DNA of 64,000 nt from Balanoglossus misakiensis (taxonomy: Eukaryota; Hemichordata), in the NCBI GenBank assembly GCA_040954595.2, contig CM082588.2:744001-808000 (forward strand). The letters are read 5' to 3'. Within the stretch, counting starts at the first letter, position 1. The number at the start of each line of letters is the position of its first letter. The position numbers and the translations under genes were made by a program. Below the pieces are notes generated by a model that was not told where the DNA came from, searched no databases, and saw nothing but the letters and a program-made list of their open reading frames with translations. Below are positions 49,612-62,500 of this stretch, in pieces.

Positions 49612-52224
49612 GAAATGAACTTTAATTTGCCTTACTTTTCCAGCTGAAGACTTGAATTTAAATCCGGAAAACACTTCACGATCTATCTTTGCTACCGTCA
49701 TGGCAACATTTGGAGTTTCTATGGTTACGGTATCGTTACCCATGTCCCCTTCCTCCAAGGCAACAGTCAAAGAAAGTTTCTCGATGACTTTGATGAGCCT
49801 GAAAGAGAATTAAAACAACTAACATTTGAATATATACCTCTAGTAGCATTGTGGAAAACTTTTTGTGTATAAACGATGCCGGGCCACTTGATACAACTGT
49901 TTGTTGAAGAAACGTCTTAGCCTTATGTCATTTACTCATTAAGGAATTCGGTAGCCATATTGAACTACAGAACAACAACATTGCAGTAGTTATTCACCTT
50001 GATGCAGCATTGTCATTTTTCTGACTTGCTTTCAACACTCCACGACCGACTTTGGCCAAATTATCCACGCTTCTGAGAACATCTTTGGCCACCTCCACCT
50101 CTGTACCGTTCTCGCCACTGCTGTCCACAATATTCCCGGCAATGTCAACAGAATTTTCCATGTCGCTTTCCTCGAAGTTTTCTGCTCCTGCGGTTAGCTC
50201 GTTCAATTGCCTAGAAACTTTCTTGGCTTGCCCTGTCAAAAAAAGACAAAATATAATGCTCATTAAAATGTATGAAACAGTCAACCGCTCGATAATCTGC
50301 AAATGTCACATTTCCCACTCTTGCATGATGAGTTCAAGCAAAATGAAAATGAAAATTGAAAAGTTTAGAGGAGTATCGTTCTTCTAAAAAATCTGTTCCC
50401 AAGGCGCACACTACTTTAACAAGGCTCATACCTCGTGGAATAGTTGTGTTGGCCAAATGATTGAGACGATTCCCGCGACTGACTTGACTCTGTGGAGTGC
50501 ATTCTGAGGTATCAGCGTCTCCCCATTCCACTCTGCCCCCAGCTGTTGTCAAACTGAGAGGAAAGGAGAGTTAATTATCATAATTATGCCTCAATTCATT
50601 AAAAGAACATCCTTTAGGGTATAAGCCTACAGTGTGAGTAAAATTAACAATGTCATCCACCATTAAAGGTACGTAAACGTTTTTGTACTGGTTAATTTGC
50701 AAACATTCAAATATTTACATCTTCGGACTTGATTTTCCGCTATCAGAATACATGTATAATGCTTGTGGATTGGCCAAGACAAAGAGCTGACCGACATAAG
50801 CTAAAATCTGCAACCAATAGGCATCATCTTACCATTCCCTCGTTGCTTGCTTAGCGTTTCCCTGGGAAAATGGACACTTTCTTTGAACAAATTGACCACT
50901 TCTTGAAGACGGCCACTGTATGATCCCTTTATCGTCATCGGTCAGGTCAGAAGGGCATCTTGGTCCTCTTGGATCATTAACACAGGTGTCAGGACCGATC
51001 TGATCTCGTCCACCAGCTTTCAACAAAATTGTAAAGATGTACGCGTCACCACAGTTGGTCTTGCTGTGATCACAGTCATGCATTTTTCGTCCTTTTCTCA
51101 ATCTACAACATCCATTGCTTTAGATCATAACTGAAACAGTTTTTCCTTTGAACTTGTAAATCACAAACATAAGATTTTATGATTTTACTCACGAAATTGA
51201 CAGATGAACTGCATCTTCTGCGCGCAACAGGCGTCATCCATCTTAAACTGGTCATCATCATTCTGGTTATCATTCCTATCAACAAAAAGAAGGGACCAGT
51301 GTTCAATGCCACCCCTCTCGAAAAGTTGAGAATAGAATATTCCAAAAGAATTGGCCCTGATTTTCGAGATGCTAACATTACACTTATAGCAGTTACACAT
51401 CTAGTAAAGCATATTATATTAGCTCATAGTTTCAGGTCTGGTGACTCAGACTGGTGGCTATAATATGTACATACCATAAGCGACAGCATCCTTCGGTTGT
51501 CATAGTATCAGCGGTCGTTTGCTCCTCAGATGTATCGGAGCTGTTGCACACCGCATTATCTGGCTGTCCGTCTAACCATAACGAGTCGCCATCAGCAGTT
51601 GCGCCCCCAATCCACGCGAAGCCACTTCCGTCCGCCATTTTGTCGCAGCCAACCCAGAACCCTTTGACACTGCTGTGACTGAACCTATCGCTGTCTTTCA
51701 AGTGGTCTCGCACGGCACTTGCGATCGTGGAGTTGGAAAGAACGGCCAAATTACCATCGAGACTAAATCGGTCTTGGTGCACCGTCTCACAAAACGCCTT
51801 AGCGTCACCCCATCTTTCCTTCTGGAAACTTTCTGTGAATATTTGAAACGTGTCTTCTCCAATCCAGACCAGGTCTAAAAAGGCAATAATATCAAAATTT
51901 AGCAACAAATAATTATAATAACTAAACGCAACTTATTCACGGATAATAATGACCACATTTGTCGGTGTGACGTCACTTGGATTCTTCTATGGTATAGAGA
52001 AGCTTGCCTGGTTTGACTATAAAAGTCATTCCGTTCATATCCTCACCTTGACAAAATATTTCATCCCTTGGAGGTGGACCTCCTCCTCTTCCTCCTCTTG
52101 GGGGAGGACCCTGGCCGCCAGATCCCCCTCCACTTGGGGGCGGGCCTTGTCCGCTCACTTCCAGCACTGTGACAAGAAGCAGTGCAATCAAGATAGCCAC
52201 ACCTGGGTACAGGAATTTCGCCAT
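48249..52224 (-). CDS. Gene D: C-type lectin/HormR/GAIN protein that ends after one hydrophobic segment (no 7TM)
   Basis: Twelve exons give 636 residues: 52224-52047, 51874-51475, 51275-51193, 51016-50833, 50553-50432, 50232-49998, 49798-49636, 49398-49240, 49093-48977, 48830-48773, 48622-48513, 48350-48249. A signal peptide (1-~25) is followed by a Gly/Pro-rich stretch (~27-53) not present in gene C. The C-type lectin domain (~60-220) has WVGCD, QPD at 163-165 and a terminal CQF. HormR contains DDKGIIQWP. GAIN and a GPS with CECNHLTNF follow, cleavage expected at Leu596-Thr597. As in gene C, the 33-residue last exon corresponds to the TM1 exon of genes A and B and ends LMSG-stop after the hydrophobic run, without charged cytoplasmic residues. 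NSANQ precedes the run, compatible with a GPI attachment site. The first exon starts four bases after an acceptor at 52233-52231, so a non-coding exon lies upstream. Confidence 0.9.
49551..49612. repeat. (TGTC)n microsatellite in a gene D intron
   Basis: This is a near-perfect tetranucleotide array between two GAIN exons of gene D. The same unit occurs in a different intron of gene C, so the two arrays probably arose independently rather than by gene duplication. Confidence 0.95.
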
Positions 52225-52230
52225 TTTATT

Positions 52231-55200
52231 CTAAAATCAAAATAACCCAGAAAATTTCACAAGGTTAGGTCGCAGTTTAGTTTATAATGAAACAACAGTG
52301 ATCTCTTCGAAACATTTCTTCTGAGATCCAACACGCGTCAAAGTAATACCACAGCCATAACCCGTGTGTCACTCCGGTATTTCGTTGGTATGAGTTGACC
52401 AAAGTTTAAACTCTGGGGCAGTCAATCATATTAAAGCAATGATTATATACGAGCAGGGATTCCCTCGATAAAGCCCCAATAGCTGTCACTTTTACCATAT
52501 TTTATTGATAAAATATTTTAACTTTCTCCTTAACTTGACTCTATTTTGACTTGTGGGGACTTTATTACCCGTGTGCTCAAACCATGAATGTACTCTTGCA
52601 ATAGGCGCGCAATCAAAAACGGGTGCGACACCCGTTTATTAGTATAGACATGGTCACTGAGTGTGGTACACAGCAGTCAACGCTTCATACACGGCGCTTA
52701 ACTTCATCGGGCGCCTGTGTGCAGTTCAGCAAGCATTATAAACCCACACTGTGCTTTCATTGTATTCTCTCTGCTCTACTTATTTCACACAGGCCTTGCC
52801 CCATCATCGTGATTAGAATTGTGCTACGGTGGCTTTTGCGTGACCCCAAATACGTCGAGAGGTCACGGCAGTCGACGTCGACCAATCATGGGCCTTATGT
52901 TAAGCATATATTTATAGTACAAGGCCAGCGTTGTCATAGATACCCAACATCGCAACTGCCATATTGTAATATCATTAAGCCGTATCCTCTTCAAAATATA
53001 CCCATAAAATTAATATTGATTTAGAAAACCTACAACATACAAAGCACAAAATATATATATTCATTCACGGCGTGGTTTCGCCTGCAACTGATCTGTGGAA
53101 ATTTATAGGAAGTGTATGCGTATGAAAGTGTATACTGTATTGGGTGGAAGTCCTGAAAATACCAGCCACGCCCAAGATCTATTAGTGTCGGGGAGTTTAA
53201 AGTGATGATTAAGATCCGTAAGGATTGCTTGTATGAGGAAACGGAAGTGCGTTGTTGCGTGTTCTGTAACCTTCAAATTGGTGTTTTCATCTAAAGCGAC
53301 AGTCGGAGAGAGCCACACCCAATATCGCTGAAAGGTGTAGTCCATTGTTGACTGATAATTTCGTCATGTTTTATTCCCCACCTAGCGGTAATCACAATGT
53401 TATGTACATCACGAGGTTGTGACTATATAACGGGGCGTTGCAATAAATTTTTGAAGTGTTTTCCGCCAACTAGCCTTCATTTGTCCACATTTTGACCTGT
53501 GATTGTATGACCATCAATCTTGACTGAAAACACCTTTTCAACGTTTTAAAGCTAGGAAAATTTTATACACGACTCTCCATAAGCGCCCTGTGGGTTTGTA
53601 AGGCGAATTTTCAGGAAAATACCACGAGAAAATGTTGCATATGAGTAAAACTCATATACTTATTTTATACCACTAGCAATTTAATCTGCATCATTTCCCA
53701 TTTCTAATGTACAAAAAATAATCTCTCCAGATCTGAACAAAATGAAGGGGTTTGTGTTTTCAAATTCAATATTCATGTTATTGTGAGGAAATAAAATTGA
53801 AATGGTAATATGACACTGTTAAGAATATCAAGGCAGACGAGTCTCTGCCCAGGGTTCCAGAACATTTCGTCTCGTATTAAAACTATGCAGAGCCCATCCT
53901 TCAGAGCTATAAAATGGTCGTATCACTTACCGTGGTCCAAGGCTGTCTGTCGAACTGCGATGTCACGTAGATTTGAAATCCGAACTAAATTTGTGCTGTT
54001 TCGTTGCTGGCAGAAATAGGTCTACTCTGTCTTGTCGCCAAACGTTCTGCGCCTATCCAACAAGTGGGTGAAAATGTAAAGGCCAACGCCCGCTTGTTCT
54101 GACAACCTCAGTACGCGCGATATATGCGCGTTATCACTCCGAGCTGAGAGTGAGATGTTTTGCAAAACGTGAAGGTCGGTATATGCCTGGTTCGTGCAGG
54201 GTCAAACGGCGTATATATGCCAATGACTCATTCTAAACTCTCGATGTTATTGGTGCTTTACGTGATCACATGCAGTCGTATAATGAAGTCGTGTGTGTGC
54301 AGCCGGACCAGTCCACTGCGAAAAAGGGAAGGAGAAAATATTTGGTTCAGTGTGGTCTGCTTTTGTGTGGTCACAAACCTCGTAGGTTTTTTTGTTTCCC
54401 AACTTATAACAGCTGTTATCTTCAAACTCCTCATATCTATGCCGGTTTCTAACATATTTTGAAGGAAAAAGTCGAAGTTAATCTCATGCGATTATCCCGC
54501 TTCTCCCCACAACCTATTTTTTGATGAAAGTAGAATGCGTTTGGTTCAAAAATAAAATAGGTTGAAAAGGAGATGAGTTTTATTGAAATGTCTTCTCCCA
54601 ACAACATGAAAACTATTGTACCGATGTTTATCGTGTGTGACCTACGCCTTGAGTTGAAGGATATTATTTTCGCATTGTTATAGCATTGGGCGTCAATTTA
54701 CCAAACATATACTCTTAGCCTTTGCCCAAAGGTAAGCTTAGTGCTTGTGAAGAGGAATTATTCTCTAGTAGTGTTGACGCCCGCAGTACAGGTGAGAATC
54801 CACCTAAATACGATGCCCATTTCAGTTTTCCCTCTCATCTTCCCTCTCTCCCTCCCCATCCCTCTGTCCTTCCCTCCTCTCTCCCTCCTCCCTGTGATGG
54901 AAAATAAACACAAACAAAACAGTTAATAGTCAGAAATGTTAAAAGGACGAATGCCAAGGTCCGGAGAGAAAGATAAATGTTTGCCGAAAACAAGATTAGA
55001 ATGTGCTGGAGGGCATAGATGTCCCTCAGCTATTCATTAAGATTTGATGATGTCTTCTATTTCATACATTTTTTTTATTTCACACGATACTTAGTCTTAT
55101 ACTGAATCGCGATTCCTGAGGGAATTGCAAGATTAAAATTTACACACACAACGACAAAAGATGCCGCTCAACCGATCATAACCCTTGTATTCATCACCAA

Positions 55201-57212
55201 TGACAACAAGAGTACACATCAATAAATATTTGCAACCAATAAAGTCGACTTCGTGGAATTTTTTTCAACTGCGTGTCAGCATTTAATAAATGCGACTAGT
55301 TCCTGTCACTGGTGTGTCAGAATTTGTACGGAAATAACATTCATTTGATGAAATGGGAAATGACGCATCAAAACACAAACAGTTTAGTCGAAGATATTGC
55401 AGATAATCAACTCTGCGCACAGGTTGTTATTCTTCTGAAGACATCCCAAATTTTGACTAGAAATCCACCAAAAATGCGTCAATTATTTTAGTGTACGTGG
55501 TTGATGATGTTTTGAACGTGGGCCAGACCCCCGTCTGAAAATCATAGTGGGAGTACCCATTGAGGGTGACCAGGTGTTTCAGCAATCGATCAACTGGCAG
55601 TGCACGGATCGGACACAATACTGGTACAACAGACTTGTTATGCCACCTGTCATTCTAGCCTTTCAACGGAGGCCAATTGCAATGCCGATCACACCTGTCT
55701 TTCTGCCCCAGCTTTGAAAGTTCGTCACGGTTATCGCACGCCCTTGTCCTTCTCTCATTAAACAGATACCACGGTCGATTATTGTGCCTATCGATGTCAA
55801 CCATGAATGTTCAGGAGATATGATTGATATTTCTACTTATAGATTCAAAATTCTACGCTGTGTTATAGAATTCAATGACGTTTAAGATGATAATCGCCAG
55901 CAGAGTGCAAAGTAATACGTTTAACACTAAAATCAAACATCGCCGATAGAGGGCTCACTGTCTGACATGCGCCAACTACGTTGAGACATCCAAAAAACGT
56001 GACTGCTCCGTTGAGCCCTGACCATGCTATCTGTGATGCGTTCTTCTGGGATAAAGTGCGGCAAATAAAAAAAAAAACAATAAATATATTTGAAATACAC
56101 TTTATGAACAGCCAATGTACATCATAGAGTATTGCTTCATATAATCATAATACTGTATATATCACTGTACAACAATTAAGTGTGACTCCATGCTGTATAA
56201 AATCTTACCCAGACTTTTTTACTGGTTTTGCAAAACAGTTCAGTTTCTGTAAAACAAACTTTTCTGATGCTTGACTAATCCAAAATTAAAGCACAAGATA
56301 TCAGTTCACAGTTTCAATATTTTATAAGTTTGAACAGACCTAAATGATTCACTGTAAATATTCGAAGCCACCTTCTATATTACACTTCAACTATTGCACA
56401 ATGGATAAAACATGTAGCATGTCACAAAAAGTAAATAACAGTAGCTCTAGCTCTCTTGGACACATACTGGCCACTCTCGAGATTAAATTCCCTAGCTGAA
56501 GATATTATTTGAAGCACTGTACATCAATTCTTAAGAGTTACTTAATACGTAGAAAATCTAAAAGTTTACAATACTCAAATAACTCCAAACATTTCAGTGC
56601 AATGTGTACAGTGCTCTCATGCACAGCTTTATCAAATACTGATCGACGTTGTTTGGCAGTGATAGTGTCATTCGATCAAAAATGAATGCCATGACTGCAA
56701 TGAAGAAAAGCTTCTCCATCTTTCAGAAGTCTTTCTGAGATCTTAAGTCCTAACTGCGAGAGACTTGCCAATGGAAAAGTGTTCCTTACTCCAGCATCTG
56801 GGGTCCATGTGTTCCCATGAAACAGCCTGGGCGACGTGCGCCCTCTATGGCAATATCACAAATTACTAGTATACTGAGTTGCCTTGGAAAAATTTACATT
56901 CTCAAAGTGACAAAAAGAACTCAAACTAACCTGTATTTTTTTAAGGGTACATTGGCCATGATATACACACAAAGAAAGAACTAATGTTACATAAGTAGTA
57001 TTTTCTGTAAATAAATAAAAAACAATAATAAAATACATCAGTCAGACATGCATGTTTTTCTTTAAGTTTCACTACCATGTAGATATTTTGCAAATGTGCG
57101 TTGGCTTTATACACCACTGTATTTGACAGCACTGATCAGCTTTTCTTGTGACCTTTGCCCTAAGTTGACACAGACACAAGAAGGTCAAAGTGCATATCAT
57201 AGATGCAGCAGG
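52231..57212. other. Intergenic between gene D and RCAN; likely 5' exon of gene D
   Basis: This is the longest gene-free stretch outside introns. On the minus strand the best candidate for the non-coding first exon of gene D ends at 53931 (GACCACG before GTAAGTGATAC), with a TATA-like CATATATC near 54119-54126; the intron would span ~1.7 kb. A pyrimidine-rich tract occupies about 54830-54895. The 133-codon open frame at 52623-53024 (+) looks non-coding. The right ~400 bases are RCAN 3' UTR. Confidence 0.4.
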
Positions 57213-58374
<1,162 letters not shown>

Positions 58375-59513
58375 CCCTATTAGCTGGCGGTAAGGTGAGA
58401 ACGCGTTTACAAAAGCAGTGATTTCCCACGATGGTTGAAATTGACAACACCAATCTGGGTTCCTATTGGTCGAAGAAGCGATGTAAATTTCACTCTTTCT
58501 CCGACAAGACGTAATCGTAGATTATCTGCAAATGGTTCGACTGTAATCTGAGAGTTGTTGTTAACCCATCTGAACACGGGTATATCTGACAATTTGTAAA
58601 CAAGGCAGCTACACTCTGTTTTTGAACCGAGTCAATGCGTTCCTTCCTGGAAGATTAAAGAAGATATTCCGTACGCATGCGCCAACACAAAGGGATTTCC
58701 TCGTGACGTCTTCATTTGACCTTTGACCTGATGAGGATTACCCCGAAGCCAAAAACTCAATGTGTTTTCATCTTTTCGAAGGCAACAGAAAAATAGATGT
58801 TATGTATCGTCAACAACAGTGACATTTCTAAAGGTGTTCGGCAATAAAAAGGAATATGGTTCTTTAAAGTTGAAAGATACTCATTTTCACTGGATATGTA
58901 TTCCTTTTTCCTTTTTCACAAGAGACAATCGTGGAGGCCAGGTTGACCCTGGGCCTCATAAATAAACCAAACTTGCAGAAAACACAGAGAAGGGAATTAT
59001 TCTTATTTTAATAAAATTCTTTCAGATAATTTAAGGTCAATTGATACAATTAACACATTTCAACCAAACCTTCTATTGTATATGACCTTCATTCTATTTG
59101 GATGTTTTTATACTGTAGCTGATCATGGTCAGATGACACCAGACACTTACATCACTAATTTATATTGGCCATTCTGAATGTTTTCAAGAGAATTTGGATG
59201 TGCATATAGAACAGTAATCTAGTAAACAAATTTCCTGTTAGATAAATGTATGGCTTTCTTGGTAGTTGTAAGACACACTTTTCCTGTTATAACTAAAAAG
59301 AAACATACAAATTGTTCTTCAAATGCTTCAGTAATAATTTCATTCTAGAATAGCAAACAACCACAAAGCGTTGCAATTTTTTGGGAGTTCATAGCAGTGG
59401 CCTTTGAAGTTCTGACAACATTCCCATTTCTTCTTTTCAAATTTTACACTGCACAAGATTCATTTTCACATATATTCACAGAGTTGTAATCTTCTTGGCA
59501 GTCTTCAACTTCA
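58375..59513. other. RCAN promoter region and LTN1 3' UTR
   Basis: The ~340 bp upstream of the RCAN start include a CRE-like TGACGTC (58704-58710) and a perfect DR1 element (listed separately). The remainder up to the LTN1 stop codon is AT-rich and is the likely LTN1 3' UTR. No other gene is supported. Confidence 0.5.
58717..58729 (-). promoter_or_regulatory. Perfect DR1 nuclear-receptor half-site pair upstream of RCAN
   Basis: On the minus strand the sequence reads AGGTCAAAGGTCA, two AGGTCA half-sites spaced by one base, the consensus for HNF4, COUP-TF or RXR heterodimers. It lies ~345 bp upstream of the RCAN start codon and 7 bp from a CRE-like TGACGTC. It is a motif match only. Confidence 0.4.
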
Positions 59514-62500
59514 TTAAAATAAGTTTCTGCACAAAGGACATGTTGATTGGTTGCTGGTACTGAACCATTTGTACTGCAAAAAAAATGAAAAACACATTTA
59601 CTGTTGACTTGTAAGAGCTCTGATTTTCTTCATTTTCCATTAAAAACTTACTTATATGCAGACAACCACATTATTCTTTCATCAAAGGCATCTGTTCTGA
59701 TTTCAAATGTGACAAAATTATTAGAAGAAACGTACTTACCAGACACTCAGAATGGAATTTTTTCTTACACGTCCGACAAGTCAGTCTCGGCAGTGAACAG
59801 TTACTTCCATGGATCACAGAGAAACATATCATACAATCCTCTAGTCCTTCAAACCGTTTGTCAACATTACGTTTCCATAGAAGCAATCCATCAAGAATTG
59901 AACCATTCTGTGAAATATAAGGAAACAAATCTCAAGCATTTGTTTCTCATTACTGTTTCCAGAAAATGAAACAATCACAAGTCTATCAGGGAGCTACACC
60001 TTCTACATTCAACTCATTAGTGTGATGTGTCTGCTACTATCCTACAAATCTCTGCATGAAACAATCTCAATCATGTTTGAAGCGATGGAATATTTCCTAC
60101 CTGATGAACTAAGAATGTTGTCAACTGTAGCATCCAATTTCTCCACTGTGCCGTCTTCACGCCAATTTTCTTGCCACTGTCCACCGTCACAATTCCAAGC
60201 GGGTGATTCTGCGGCAACTGGATGACTAATTCCACAGACACTTCCTCTGATAATTCCATGGTGTACGTGGCGATGACCTCTCTGGTTACCGGCCGACCTT
60301 TGACCGACATGTTTTCCATTGTGTGTTCCGTGTTCTGAACTGCTTGGATTTCTTGTGAACACAACAGAGGACTGACATACTTGGTTGTAAAACTGACATG
60401 AGAAATGAAAACAGACAAAATACAGATTTTATCAGAGATCATGCCTTCTAAATTTTGAGTCAGTCTTCACCCAAAACAGCTTGAATTAAACACATTAAGA
60501 CAGCAGATGTTTGACTTACTTATCAACATAAGATGCAACTCGTTTATCTTGTCCGTTCCACCATTGTCTAACCATGGCTGGTACGTCCTCTAATGTACTA
60601 TAGTAGACTGAACAACATAGATGACGGATTTCCGACGGTGATTGGGCTATGGAGAGAAGTTCGGTACATTCAGAATTAATACAGTGACTAAATTTAGTTA
60701 CTTTTGGTTAAGCTTGTGTGGGTTTCATGTATTGCAATACAAGGAGATAACAGCAAGTTAAGATTAAGACTCAACAGTTTTTAACAAATCTATAGAATAT
60801 TCTCACTGTACACCTACCTTTATTTTTCAGGTCTATTTGTGACATAATGAACATATTCTTTGAGGAGCTCTTGTCACTTGTAACTGGAAGTTCTGGCATC
60901 AGACGGAATAGATTATCCAGTAGACTGTGCACCATTTTGTGTTTGCGGAAATAGGCAGCGTATCCTGCCCTCAACTGGTGGAACAGAAAATGAAGAAAGC
61001 ATTGAAAAAATTGGCTAAACCAAACCCTGTATAATCTGAAATCCTGTCTATACCAAACACAAAGCCACATGTTAAAAGAACCTTTATAAACCAGACACCT
61101 CTATATACTGGACAATCTCTCCAGTCCTGTTGGTGTCCAGTTTAGACAGGTTTCACTGCACTGACCTCAGCACTGGCACCTTTGAAGAATGCCAGCAGCA
61201 GTTTCCATGACAACAGGTAAGCCAATGTGTAATGATAGGCATCACTGTAACCCTTGACGATGACACTCTCACCGACCCGAATGCCAGATAAGATTCCGTC
61301 CACATAGGCGGAAGTCAGATTATAGACATCCATCAAAGCAGCTGGTGGTGGTCTGTGTGGGATTGTGATAACAAAATTCAAAGTTGAGGATAGGGTTAGA
61401 AGTTTCCACATCTTCCCTTTTCTCTTTTCAATGTAGAAATAGTAAGGAGCCTTTTTTCAAAGAAGAATTATACAGTTCAGATACTTTGGTAGCCATTTTA
61501 CCAGAAAAAAACTTGTTCTACTCACAATGTATTTTCTTCCTTTACTTCATCTTGCTTTGTCTCATTTTCATCATATTCTGGTAACTCTGGCATCAGTCTG
61601 AAATTTCAAGAAACGTTTAAAAAATCTTACACACTAATATTTACACATTTGTAACCAGCAGTGGTGTGCCAAGATTGACTAACATCTTGATATATATCAG
61701 TTCAAAATCAAGAAAATTACAATCAATGGTAGTTATAAATAAAGTTGACTCACTTGAGTAATAATGTATATGCTGTCAGTTGTACAACTTTGTTCTGAGC
61801 CATCACCATCGGACAAAGATGATTCAACAGAGATTGGATGTTGTCCGGCATATGTGATGGACTATCTGCTCTTAACTTGACAGCAATTTGAGAAGATTTC
61901 ATCTGATCTGCTAAGATCTTGACCAATGCTTCACATAGGGACTGTAACAGCAGGCCTTCAATGTTCAGTTGATCTGTCTTTGACAAATTACCTACAGGGA
62001 TTGGCAACGAACAAAATTCATTAACACTCTTCTTATAGCATATGATTGAGAAAACACTCCAGTCTTTTATGTTTAGCTGATGGACAACCCCCTTTTGGGT
62101 TTGTGGAGATTCTGATACTGATCTGCGCATGCAACGATGGTCGTGTACTCTTGCAATGAAAGGCTGAATAAACAGGCTCCTTGCAACTGTATTACAAATG
62201 AAAAGACCAAAGTGGAAAGTAAGCATATAAAACCCAAGAATACATGTGTGTTAACAAGAACATTAATGAAGAGTTATGACACTTGATATTGAAGTAAACA
62301 ATTCCTCGATTCTGAAAAGATTTCTCACCTGCAATTTCAATGAAAGTCGGAAACATAGTTGTGAAGGCACTTTCACTGAAGAATTCCCGCCATTCCGTCC
62401 GCTGTGTGATTGTTAAAACACTGGAATCACAGGTGATGTAGTCACTAATGACATCTAAGCAGTCAAACACTGAACGGCAGAATACTTGGGTTGAAGTGGA

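Noticed and set aside
41213-52224. Genes C and D as decayed pseudogenes of adhesion GPCRs
   Set aside because: All splice sites and frames are intact over 12 exons in each, and both end at the same residue, which is not expected from independent decay.
52623-53024. 133-codon plus-strand open frame between gene D and RCAN
   Set aside because: No domain, signal peptide or splice context was found, and it resembles no protein I know.
61992-62226. Upstream extension of the LTN1 exon at 61991
   Set aside because: The frame is open by chance. An acceptor TGTAG at 61994-61992 joins in phase 1 with the donor at 62329, giving a continuous listerin sequence.
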